The notes under the pieces: model-generated
Database searches by the model: none
The model's input: the letters and a program-made list of their open reading frames with translations, nothing else
What the model was told of the DNA's origin: nothing
Source of the DNA: Bacteroidota bacterium
GTDB lineage: Bacteria > Bacteroidota > Bacteroidia > CAILMK01 > JAAYUY01
Length of the DNA: 35,295 nt
Direction of reading: 5' to 3'
Assembly: GCA_016776505.1 (NCBI GenBank)
Contig: JADHTG010000032.1
Span: forward strand, 1 to 35,295
Shown: in pieces, positions 18,567-25,914 of the stretch
How the letters are laid out: every line of letters starts with the position of its first letter
Numbering within the stretch: the stretch's first letter is position 1
Translations under genes and position numbers: made by a program

Positions 18567-19346
18567 ATGAGGATTCTGTCTATTATAATCATTATTGTTT
18601 ATTTGATATTGCAATTATTTGCAAATTCTATCATTAGTTGCGCAATAAGTAATCTGAATTCTTGGTTTAAAATGTTCATTGTTTTAGCAAAACTACTTGT
18701 AGATTACTTTGCTGTATTTTATATCTATAAATTACTGTTTAAAAAAAATAACGATTCATTAAATTTAAATAAATTACATTTTAAATTTTTACTAGGAACT
18801 ATTGCAGGCCTATTGTTGCCATTGATTGTTACTTGTGTATTTTATTTGTACAATTTTAATCATCAATTGGAGGTAAATTTTGAAATTAATTTTCTGACTT
18901 TATTTGTAAATCAATTTGGGATTTCAATTGGTGAAGAACTAGTATTTAGGGCATTGATATTTCAATCCTTATTAAATCTAAATAAATCATTCTTCAAATC
19001 TTCCATTATCAGTTCTCTCATTTTTTGCATATTTCATTTAAATCAGATTGATTTTAACATGAACCTATTTCATGTTATTATAAATTTAACAGCTTGTTTT
19101 TCAGCGAGTTTGCTTCTGTGTTATCTTTATTATAAATTTAAATCAATATGGTATCCTATTGGTTGGCATTTTGGGTGGAATATATGCGTCTTCTTATTGT
19201 TTCCAGGTTTTAATTTGTTTAGATTTAATAATATTGTATTTGAATCAAAATCGAATTTTGAATTGGTATTAATGTTTTTGTTAATTGCTACAACAGTAAT
19301 TATTTATAGTATATTTTATATAACTACAAACCGACTAAAAAATTGA
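18567..19346 (+). CDS. CPBP-family intramembrane metalloprotease
   Basis: 259 residues, strongly hydrophobic, about 7-8 membrane segments. The three CPBP (Abi/CAAX protease-like) motifs are present: EELVFR (E123, E124, R128), FxxxH (F153, H157) and HFGWN (H201, N205). Family members process prenylated or membrane proteins, and many bacterial ones give bacteriocin self-immunity. Here the gene is extremely AT-rich and sits at the right edge of the repeat-bounded segment. Its TGA is the last triplet before direct repeat B, and the repeat is in the same frame. An immunity or defence-type cargo role is a guess from family and context. Confidence 0.88.
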   Translation: MRILSIIIIIVYLILQLFANSIISCAISNLNSWFKMFIVLAKLLVDYFAVFYIYKLLFKKNNDSLNLNKLHFKFLLGTIAGLLLPLIVTCVFYLYNFNHQLEVNFEINFLTLFVNQFGISIGEELVFRALIFQSLLNLNKSFFKSSIISSLIFCIFHLNQIDFNMNLFHVIINLTACFSASLLLCYLYYKFKSIWYPIGWHFGWNICVFLLFPGFNLFRFNNIVFESKSNFELVLMFLLIATTVIIYSIFYITTNRLKN

Positions 19347-19496
19347 TTTATTTCCATTCAGCTTTTGGATCAAAAAGGCCAGCTTGTTTACGAGGAATAT
19401 ATCTATACAGCGTTCAGGGAATTCAAACGGGAAATTAATTTTTCGCAGCTGAAAAGCGGGAGAACGGATATTAAAAGTGTTATAATAGAGAATTGA
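19347..19496 (+). pseudogene. Orphan T9SS sorting-domain tail (gene remnant)
   Basis: 49 codons and a stop in the same frame as the propeller gene's end: FISIQLLDQKGQLVYEEY onward to KSVIIEN. It has no start or upstream coding sequence, and it lost 10 codons covering the conserved final strand (IYYIRINAAG in the intact gene). It directly follows the CPBP stop codon in frame. Confidence 0.85.
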
Positions 19497-19580
19497 TCAA
19501 AATGCCAACCAAGCGTTTTAATTAGAATCCTATTTGTTTAATCAGGAAAGAATTTATAAATATCTTTTCTATGTAAACAT
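19347..19580. repeat. Direct repeat copy B (234 bp)
   Basis: Matches 17213-17476 apart from about 10 substitutions and a 30-base in-frame deletion after AAAAGCGGG (B position about 19460). Seven substitutions and the deletion fall in the part coding the secretion tail, three in the toxin tail, and none in the middle. Confidence 0.95.
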
Positions 19581-19808
19581 CTTATAAACTCAATTGTTGA
19601 TCCAGATATTGCTAATCCAAGACGAAAGTCTCCAATTTTTATCCTATAATGACCAACAGAACCTTTTAGTTTTTTGAGGTTTTTTATTTGTTCTAAAACT
19701 TTCCGCTTGCTGAGCATCACTGATAGTGACAGCTACTTTTTTTAAGAGTTTCTTGTCCTTTATCTTGTTTATGTCTTTCTGAAAGCTTTTGTCAATCTTT
19801 ACTTTCAT
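19538..19808 (-). pseudogene. RelE/ParE-type toxin disrupted by a frameshift
   Basis: From the ATG at 19808 the minus strand reads MKVKIDKSFQKDINKIKDKK and on to AQQAES, then runs out of frame. The other half, LEQIKNLKKLKG, YRIKIGDFRLG and LHRKDIYKFFPD, continues in another frame to the TAA at 19538. Removing one T from the TTTT run (plus-strand AAAA, 19695-19698) would restore AESLEQIKNLKKLKG, which fits the family pattern. The whole would be about 90 residues, the normal size for a RelE-like mRNA endonuclease. The ATG overlaps the antitoxin 3' end by 17 bp, typical of an antitoxin-first TA operon. It is either a dead toxin or a one-base sequence error. Confidence 0.85.
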
Positions 19809-20001
19809 CGCGAAGTTCATTCAAGAATATTTCTGTATCAACATATTCACCTGTTTTACCTTCTGTTATTGCCAGAGATAATCCGAATTCTTCAAGTTCA
19901 CTCTTTGACAGTTTTCTTGCTGATATACCTAGTTTTTTGGCTAATTGAAGAATTAAACTTAAATCCTTTGATTTATTGGTATGCAGAATGACACTTTCCA
20001 T
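19792..20001 (-). CDS. Type II antitoxin partner of the broken RelE-type toxin
   Basis: 69 residues, ATG at 20001. The N-terminal stretch (SVILHTNKSKDLSLILQLAKKLG) looks like the short strand-helix start seen in small Bacteroidota antitoxins. The C-terminal part, EEFGLSLAITEGK and then EYVDTEIFLNEL, matches the usual toxin-wrapping tail. It overlaps the toxin start, so translation is coupled. With the toxin frameshifted, this antitoxin may be an orphan, possibly still neutralising related toxins elsewhere. The assignment rests on size, layout and partner rather than on a clear family motif. Confidence 0.75.
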   Translation of the reverse strand: MESVILHTNKSKDLSLILQLAKKLGISARKLSKSELEEFGLSLAITEGKTGEYVDTEIFLNELRDESKD

Positions 20002-20171
20002 TTTATTATATTTAATACAAAAATAATGAATTTATTTCGTCATTGAAAGTTAGAATTCAAAGCTTTCAAAGGATTAAGCTTACAAATTTCATTATTAATC
20101 AATTACGTTTGATCTTTTAACATAAGCCATAGATTTAGTAACTTCGAAATGAAAAATTAATAATTGAATTA

Positions 20172-20846
20172 ATGAAAAATTCTAAAATAGTACTACTAAT
20201 TCTTATTTCACTCTTTATTTTATCCGGAATATCATGTGAAAAAGAGATTGTTCCGGGTACACTTGAAGTTTTTGTGAAAGCAGATGGTTTAAGGAAGGGG
20301 AATGTCAAAGTAAATTTGTACAGAAGCGAAGCGGGCCGAACACAGGATAGTTTATTTCTGTCTGAGATTACACCTTCGTCAAATTTCGAAACAGTCGGGG
20401 CTAAATTTAGTAATTTAAGCAGCCAGGTTTATTACATGCAAGTTAATTTTTCTGATGGGTTGAATATTTTTGAAGGAAGCGGTCAGATATATGTTCCTGT
20501 AAATGTGACCACAACATTTGAAATAGCATGTACAAAAGAACCTACTGGAAATTTACAGGTATTTGTAAGAAAGGATCTCCCATCCGGGGTTTACATGGGA
20601 GGCATAACAGTTTATCTTTATGCAACCGAAGCTGAAAGGGATTCGAGTGAGAACCATTTACAGGCTAGCAATACCTCGGATATTAATCCCTCAGGATCAG
20701 GCGCTGTATTCAGCTATCTGCCTTTTGCAAGGTATTACTTAAGATCTAATTTTATATCGGGCAGTAAAGATTATGAAGGCAAAGCCGATCTTCTGGTTCC
20801 CATCAATACGACCACTTCATACCACCTGGTTTGTACACCTAAATAG
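20172..20846 (+). CDS. Lipoprotein with two tandem beta domains, unknown function
   Basis: 224 residues. Signal peptide with lipobox LSGISC (Cys22) and CEKE after it. The rest is two copies of one ~95-residue domain, from about 29 and 126: GTLEVFVKAD and GNLQVFVRKD, VNLYRSEAGR and VYLYATEAER, FSNLSSQVYYMQVNF and FSYLPFARYYLRSNF, and IYVPVNVTTTFEIACTKE and LLVPINTTTSYHLVCTPK. The pattern suggests a carboxypeptidase-regulatory or transthyretin-like beta-sandwich. Probably a surface or periplasmic binding lipoprotein, ligand unknown. It stands alone between the TA remnant and menB. Confidence 0.82.
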   Translation: MKNSKIVLLILISLFILSGISCEKEIVPGTLEVFVKADGLRKGNVKVNLYRSEAGRTQDSLFLSEITPSSNFETVGAKFSNLSSQVYYMQVNFSDGLNIFEGSGQIYVPVNVTTTFEIACTKEPTGNLQVFVRKDLPSGVYMGGITVYLYATEAERDSSENHLQASNTSDINPSGSGAVFSYLPFARYYLRSNFISGSKDYEGKADLLVPINTTTSYHLVCTPK

Positions 20847-20859
20847 ATCTTGCTCAGTT

Positions 20860-20886
20860 AAGTTTATTTTACATTGAAATAAACTT
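20860..20886 (+). terminator. Possible terminator hairpin after the two-domain lipoprotein gene
   Basis: Perfect 10-bp stem AAGTTTATTT/AAATAAACTT with a 7-base loop, 14 bp after the stop codon. It is AT-only apart from one G-C pair and lacks a following T-run, so termination is uncertain. Confidence 0.35.
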
Positions 20887-20991
20887 CCAAATCCTACATT
20901 GCGGTCATTTGATTTATCTTGATGTGCATTTAGCTTAGCCATATGCAGCTGCACAAAATGGAATATACTCTTTTCATCCAAAAAGCTTTGT

Positions 20992-20999
20992 TAAATTTG
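20992..20999 (+). promoter_or_regulatory. Putative -7 box (TAAATTTG) for menB
   Basis: Perfect TAnnTTTG, 21 bp ahead of the menB ATG, giving a short leader as is common in this phylum. No clear -33 TTG. Confidence 0.4.
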
Positions 21000-21020
21000 T
21001 CCAAACAATAAATCATTCTT

Positions 21021-21845
21021 ATGGAATCGCAATTCAACTGGACCTCGATAAAAGAATACGAAGAGATCCTTTTCACCTATTATGAAGGAATCGGCAAAAT
21101 CAGCATAAACAGACCGGATAAACACAATGCGTTTACACCCCTTACTGTGAGCGAAATGATTGATGCAATGCACATTTGCCAGACTGATCCTAAAATCGAT
21201 ATCATTATTTTAACTGGTGAAGGAGGAAAAGCATTTTGCAGCGGAGGAGATCAATCCGTTCGTGGACATGGTGGTTACATATCAGAAACAGGAACTCCCC
21301 AGTTAAATGTTCTGGATCTTCAGAAAATGATCCGTTCCATCCCAAAAGTGGTCATCGCAATGGTTGCAGGATGGGCTATTGGCGGAGGGCATGTGCTCCA
21401 TGTTATTTGCGACTTAACTATTGCTGCAGAAAACGCAAAATTTGGCCAGACGGGTCCCAAGGTAGGCAGTTTTGATGGCGGATTTGGTGCATCTTATCTG
21501 GCCCGGATTGTGGGACAGAAAAAAGCACGTGAAATTTGGTATCTATGTGACCAGTACAACGCCCATGATGCACTCCAAATGGGATTGGTGAACAAAGTCA
21601 CCCCACTTGTAAGTCTTGAAGAAACAACGGTTGAATGGTGTAAGAAAATTCAAAAGAAAAGTCCACTGGCAATCAGGGCATTGAAATCAGCTTTTAATGC
21701 CGATCTGGACGGGCAGGCAGGCATACAGGAATTGGCTGGAAACGCTACCCTGCTTTACTACCTGTCTGACGAAGCCAAGGAAGGGAAAAATGCCTTCCTT
21801 GAAAAAAGAGATCCTGATTTCAGCAAGTATCCTAAGTTTCCCTAA
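21021..21845 (+). CDS. menB: 1,4-dihydroxy-2-naphthoyl-CoA synthase
   Basis: 274 residues, full length for MenB. A crotonase fold with [12 protein letters not shown] (about 71-82), [13 protein letters not shown] (oxyanion-hole region, about 117-129) and the MenB signature [16 protein letters not shown] (141-156). The C-terminus, [16 protein letters not shown], is also typical. It cyclises o-succinylbenzoyl-CoA to 1,4-dihydroxy-2-naphthoyl-CoA in menaquinone synthesis. The Gln-Thr-Gly segment fits the bicarbonate-using class. No other men gene is next to it; it appears to be transcribed on its own. Confidence 0.97.
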   Translation: MESQFNWTSIKEYEEILFTYYEGIGKISINRPDKHNAFTPLTVSEMIDAMHICQTDPKIDIIILTGEGGKAFCSGGDQSVRGHGGYISETGTPQLNVLDLQKMIRSIPKVVIAMVAGWAIGGGHVLHVICDLTIAAENAKFGQTGPKVGSFDGGFGASYLARIVGQKKAREIWYLCDQYNAHDALQMGLVNKVTPLVSLEETTVEWCKKIQKKSPLAIRALKSAFNADLDGQAGIQELAGNATLLYYLSDEAKEGKNAFLEKRDPDFSKYPKFP

Positions 21846-21931
21846 TACCGTTTGCCTTTTTATCAGATAAAATATACTCTTGCGTATAGCAGAAGGAAAT
21901 ATTTCTAAAACTTATTTCTTTCATTTTTATC

Positions 21932-21939
21932 TAACTTTG
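21932..21939 (+). promoter_or_regulatory. Putative -7 box (TAACTTTG) for the exonuclease-sirtuin-recJ-lptB genes
   Basis: Perfect TAnnTTTG, 23 bp ahead of the ATG at 21963. No TTG at the expected -33 distance. Confidence 0.38.
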
Positions 21940-21962
21940 AAAGGACTAACATTCTCCCATTT

Positions 21963-22694
21963 ATGCTTGAGAACATTTCGAATGATAAGGTATTCTTTTT
22001 GGATATTGAAACTGTACCACAATATCCCGGATATGATAAAATGCCCGAAAATTTTAGAGAATTTTGGGATCATAAAGCAGAATTTATCAAGGGGAAGGAT
22101 ACACTTCAAAGTCCCGAGGAATTATATCCACGCGCTGGTATTTATGCTGAATTTGGAAAAATAATTTGTATTTCAATAGGAATATTCACCTTCAATAATA
22201 ACAAGCATCAATTTCGTGTAAAATCATTTTTTGGGGATGATGAAACTAAGATCCTTGAAAGTTTTAATGGTTTAATGTCAAGTTATTTTAACCTAAAAAA
22301 GAATTTTCTCTGTGCACACAATGGAAAAGAATTTGATTTCCCCTACATTTCCAGGCGGCTGATCATCAATCAGATGCCACTGCCGGAACCTTTGGATATA
22401 CAGGGCAAAAAACCCTGGGAAACGGAACATTTGCTGGATACTCTGCATTTGTGGCGTTTTGGGGACTATAAAAGTTACACCAGTTTAAATCTGTTGTGTC
22501 ATATCCTGGACGTTCCAACTTCAAAAGATGATATAGAAGGAAAAGATGTCTGGCATGTTTACTGGATGGAAAAAAATATCAAGCGAATTGTAAAATACTG
22601 CGAGAAAGATGTGATAGCAGTTGCCAGGCTAATGCAACGATTTAAAGGCTTGGAGTTGTTGACAGATGATGAAATTGAAGTAATTGATGAATAA
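21963..22694 (+). CDS. DEDDy 3'-5' exonuclease, PolB-exonuclease-like
   Basis: 243 residues. All three exonuclease motifs are visible: FLDIET (Exo I, D14 and E16), AHNGKEFDFPYI (Exo II, N120 and D125) and YCEKD (Exo III, Y212 and D216). This matches the stand-alone family related to the proofreading domain of family B DNA polymerases. It should remove 3' nucleotides from DNA or RNA with two metal ions; the biological substrate is unknown. It is the first of a tight plus-strand series with the sirtuin (12 bp gap), recJ and lptB, and the adjacent RecJ gives a plausible DNA-repair context. Confidence 0.9.
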   Translation: MLENISNDKVFFLDIETVPQYPGYDKMPENFREFWDHKAEFIKGKDTLQSPEELYPRAGIYAEFGKIICISIGIFTFNNNKHQFRVKSFFGDDETKILESFNGLMSSYFNLKKNFLCAHNGKEFDFPYISRRLIINQMPLPEPLDIQGKKPWETEHLLDTLHLWRFGDYKSYTSLNLLCHILDVPTSKDDIEGKDVWHVYWMEKNIKRIVKYCEKDVIAVARLMQRFKGLELLTDDEIEVIDE

Positions 22695-22706
22695 AAAGAT
22701 CATGAT

Positions 22707-23396
22707 ATGAAAAAGCTTGTGGTTTTAAGTGGAGCTGGTATAAGCGCTGAAAGCGGTATTCAAACCTATCGCGATAGCGGAGGCTTATGGAAACAATATG
22801 ATTTCGTGGAATTAGCTTCACCACAAGGTTGGGCTAAACATCCTGATGTAGTTCTTGATTTTTATAATGTGAGAAGAAAAATAGTCCGGGAAGCTAAACC
22901 CAATGATGCTCATACATTCCTGCTCAAGCTGGAGGAAAAATATGATGTGACCATCATCACCCAAAATGTGGATGATCTGCATGAAAGAGCTGGTTCATCC
23001 AACATATTGCATTTACATGGTGAAATCATGAAAGCGAAAAGCACCTATGATGAAAGCCTGGTTTATGAACTGGGTGACAAAGATATTAATATGGGAGATC
23101 TTTGTGAAAAAGGCTATCAATTGAGGCCTCAGGTAGTGTGGTTTGGAGAAATGGTGCCCATGATTTCCGAAGCTTCCAGGATTGTTGCATCAGCGGATAT
23201 ATTTATAGTTATTGGCACCGGATTAACTGTTTATCCTGCTGCCGGATTAATTAGACATGTTCCTGATCAATCCAAAAAATATATCATTGACAAATCCATT
23301 CCCGATGTAGCCTCTTATCCCAATCTTTTTCTCATCGAAAAACCTGCTACTGAAGGAGTTCGGGAACTCGTGGCAGAATTGTTAAAGGAAAAATAA
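22707..23396 (+). CDS. cobB: NAD-dependent protein deacylase (sirtuin), lacking the zinc tetracysteine
   Basis: 229 residues. GAGISAESG (9-17), TQNVD (85-89) and the catalytic-His segment LHLHGE (H104) are intact. Y53 and R56 (FYNVRR) form the YxxR pair that in class III sirtuins recognises succinyl or malonyl lysine. The usual structural zinc site needs four cysteines between the catalytic His and the VWFGE motif. Here the whole protein has one cysteine (C133), so the zinc module is replaced by a short metal-free loop (MKAKSTYDESLVYELG). It probably removes acyl groups from lysines in the cytoplasm. It lies 12 bp after the exonuclease gene and 3 bp before recJ. Confidence 0.92.
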   Translation: MKKLVVLSGAGISAESGIQTYRDSGGLWKQYDFVELASPQGWAKHPDVVLDFYNVRRKIVREAKPNDAHTFLLKLEEKYDVTIITQNVDDLHERAGSSNILHLHGEIMKAKSTYDESLVYELGDKDINMGDLCEKGYQLRPQVVWFGEMVPMISEASRIVASADIFIVIGTGLTVYPAAGLIRHVPDQSKKYIIDKSIPDVASYPNLFLIEKPATEGVRELVAELLKEK

Positions 23397-23399
23397 ACA

Positions 23400-25112
23400 A
23401 TGCAAAAAAACCTTCAGAAAAGGTGGATTCCGAAAGAAATCCCTGATCGTGAATTAATACAAAAACTTTCCTCTGAGCTGAAGGTGAATGAAGTTCTTTC
23501 GACACTGATAGCCCAAAGGGGAATCCAGTCATTTAAAGAGGCCAGGGTCTATTTCAATCCATCCACTGACAACTTACACGATCCATTTCTGATGAAGGAT
23601 ATGCAGAAAGTGGTTGAGCGGATCGAAAGCGCGATTAAGAAGCAGGAGAAAATAATGATCTATGGAGATTACGATGTCGATGGAACCACTTCAGTTGCCC
23701 TACTTTACAGGTATTTTTCCAAGTTCAGCAAAGAAATACAATATTATGTCCCCAATCGATTCTCAGAGGGATATGGAGTATCAAGAGAAGGTGTGGATAA
23801 AGCAATAGAAAGTGGGGTTAAGTTAATGATTGCCATTGATTGCGGTATCAAAGATAATCGTGAAGTGGATTTTGCCAAACAGCAAGGTATTGATTTTATC
23901 ATTTGCGATCATCATACACCCGGAATTAAAGTTCCTGACGCTTTTGCTATTTTGAATCCCCGGCAAACTGACTGTTTCTATCCGTTCAAAGATCTGTCAG
24001 GCTGTGGAATAGGATTCAAATTAATTCAGGCTTATACTAAAGCTGTTCAAACGGAAACCGATCCCTTTGAGCTGATTGATCTGGTTGTCGTTAGTATCGC
24101 GTCAGACATTGTTCCTGTAGTGGGCGAAAACAGAACTTTGGCTTATTTAGGTCTTCAAAAGATCAATAGAAATCCACTTCCTGTATTTAAAATAATGCTC
24201 GAGAGCCTGGAGCTAAAAAAGGAACTGAATATCACCGATCTTGTATTCATTATCGGACCCAGGCTGAATGCGTCAGGCCGCATTTCGCATGCATCAAATA
24301 CGGTGGACCTTTTGATTAATAACAATGCCGATGAAATAAGAAAAATAGCAATTGATATCAATGCCATTAATCTTCAGCGCAGGGAACTTGATAAGGAAAT
24401 AGTGGAAGATGCTTTAAAAAAGATTGAGCAGGATGAAGCTTTACAAAAACGTAATACAACCGTTCTTTGGGATGCAGGCTGGCATAAAGGAGTCATTGGA
24501 ATTGTTGCTTCGAGATTAACTGATAGCTATTACAGACCCACCATTCTATTCACTGAATCAGAAGGTCTCCTGGTTGGATCAGCTCGATCAGTGGTGGGAT
24601 TCGACCTGTATGAAGCCATAAGCCAGTGTACAGATTATGTCGACCGTTTTGGAGGTCATAAGTATGCCGCAGGTTTAAGTGTGAAAAAGGAGAATTTTGA
24701 TGCATTCAGTGACAAATTTGAAGAAGTCGTTTCTTCCACCATAAAAGATGAACAACTTATTCCATCCCTGGTGTATGATGTGGAAATGCCACTGGATTTC
24801 ATCAACTTAAAAATGGTGAACACCATTGATCGATTTGGACCTTTTGGGCCTTCCAATATGAAACCGAAATTTGTGAGCAAACAGGTTAAATTGGCGGATG
24901 ATCCACGTATTGTTGGAAAAGATCATTTAAAGTTAGCCATTCAATCAGAAAAAAAACTGACCTTTGATGCCATTGCTTTCAAACAATCCTATTTACTTGA
25001 AAGCCTGCTTAATGGCGATGCTTTTGATATATGCTATGCACTCGAGATAAATGAATGGAATGATTATAAAAATGTGCAACTCAATATCAAGGATTTGAAA
25101 GTCTCGAAATAA
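23400..25112 (+). CDS. recJ: Single-stranded-DNA-specific exonuclease RecJ
   Basis: 570 residues, normal for RecJ. DHH-phosphoesterase motifs: MIYGDYDVDGTTS (D90, D92, D94), IDCG near 147 and CDHH (170-172). The DHHA1 part carries FGGHKYAAG, and the OB-like C-terminal domain is also present. It degrades single-stranded DNA 5' to 3' in recombination, base excision and mismatch repair, using Mn/Mg. It begins 3 bp after the sirtuin stop, so is translated from the same message. Confidence 0.95.
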   Translation: MQKNLQKRWIPKEIPDRELIQKLSSELKVNEVLSTLIAQRGIQSFKEARVYFNPSTDNLHDPFLMKDMQKVVERIESAIKKQEKIMIYGDYDVDGTTSVALLYRYFSKFSKEIQYYVPNRFSEGYGVSREGVDKAIESGVKLMIAIDCGIKDNREVDFAKQQGIDFIICDHHTPGIKVPDAFAILNPRQTDCFYPFKDLSGCGIGFKLIQAYTKAVQTETDPFELIDLVVVSIASDIVPVVGENRTLAYLGLQKINRNPLPVFKIMLESLELKKELNITDLVFIIGPRLNASGRISHASNTVDLLINNNADEIRKIAIDINAINLQRRELDKEIVEDALKKIEQDEALQKRNTTVLWDAGWHKGVIGIVASRLTDSYYRPTILFTESEGLLVGSARSVVGFDLYEAISQCTDYVDRFGGHKYAAGLSVKKENFDAFSDKFEEVVSSTIKDEQLIPSLVYDVEMPLDFINLKMVNTIDRFGPFGPSNMKPKFVSKQVKLADDPRIVGKDHLKLAIQSEKKLTFDAIAFKQSYLLESLLNGDAFDICYALEINEWNDYKNVQLNIKDLKVSK

Positions 25113-25146
25113 TTTCACTATCTTTATTTTTACTTAAATCATCAGT

Positions 25147-25884
25147 ATGCAGTTACAGTCAGAAGGACTTGTTAAAATATATAGAAGACGCAAGGTTGTC
25201 AATCACGTAAATCTTCAAATTAATAAGGGGGAAATCGTTGGATTATTGGGACCCAATGGTGCAGGAAAAACAACCACATTTTACATGATTGTTGGATTGG
25301 TGAGTCCATTTGCAGGAGAAGTATTTCTTGACAATCAAAATATTACCAAATTACCCATGTACAAAAGGGGACAAATGGGAATCAGTTATCTTTCGCAAGA
25401 AGCTTCTATCTTCAGAAAATTAAGTGTGGAAGACAATATTAAAGCTGTTCTGGAAATGTCTAAAATGACAACGAAAGAACAAAACATGAAGCTGAACAGT
25501 CTTTTAGATGAATTTGGACTTGAAAAAGTCCGCAAGACCAGGGGGGACCTGCTTTCCGGTGGTGAAAGAAGACGAACTGAGATCGCCCGTGCACTGGCTG
25601 TTGAGCCTCATTTTTTCCTGCTTGATGAACCATTTGCCGGGGTGGACCCCATTGCTGTGGAAGACATTCAGTCTATCGTAGCCAGGTTAAAGCACAAGAA
25701 TATTGGAATCTTGATCACTGACCACAATGTACAGGAAACATTATCCATCACTGACAGGGCTTATTTAATGTTTGAAGGCAAAATCCTGAAATCCGGGACC
25801 GCAGAAGAACTAGCACAGGATGAGCAAGTGAGGAAACTGTATCTTGGACAAAATTTTGAACTCAAACGCAAAATATTTGATTGA
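25147..25884 (+). CDS. lptB: LPS export ABC transporter ATPase
   Basis: 245 residues. Walker [11 protein letters not shown] (35-44), Q-loop Q84, signature LSGGERRR (136-143), Walker B FFLLDEP (156-162) and the H-loop TDHNV. The GERRR and [15 protein letters not shown] segments are characteristic of LptB. It drives extraction of lipopolysaccharide from the inner membrane with LptF and LptG, which are not in this window. It lies 34 bp after recJ, probably in the same transcription unit. Confidence 0.95.
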   Translation: MQLQSEGLVKIYRRRKVVNHVNLQINKGEIVGLLGPNGAGKTTTFYMIVGLVSPFAGEVFLDNQNITKLPMYKRGQMGISYLSQEASIFRKLSVEDNIKAVLEMSKMTTKEQNMKLNSLLDEFGLEKVRKTRGDLLSGGERRRTEIARALAVEPHFFLLDEPFAGVDPIAVEDIQSIVARLKHKNIGILITDHNVQETLSITDRAYLMFEGKILKSGTAEELAQDEQVRKLYLGQNFELKRKIFD

Positions 25885-25914
25885 TTCGCATAAACATTTA
25901 AAAAATATTCAAAA

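Larger units (their letters stand above)
17477..19346. other. Repeat-bounded AT-rich segment carrying a lipoprotein and a CPBP protease
   Basis: A 1.87-kb block lying exactly between direct repeats A and B. It is visibly more AT-rich than its neighbours, especially the CPBP gene. It carries two genes and its own terminator but no transposase, integrase or recognisable inverted ends. It behaves like cargo inserted between a duplicated target, though how it arrived is unknown. Confidence 0.7.

Noticed and set aside
17213..19580. Reading the repeat-bounded block as a classical IS element or transposon
   Set aside because: No transposase, no terminal inverted repeats, and the flanking repeats are coding sequence of the neighbours, far longer than a target-site duplication.
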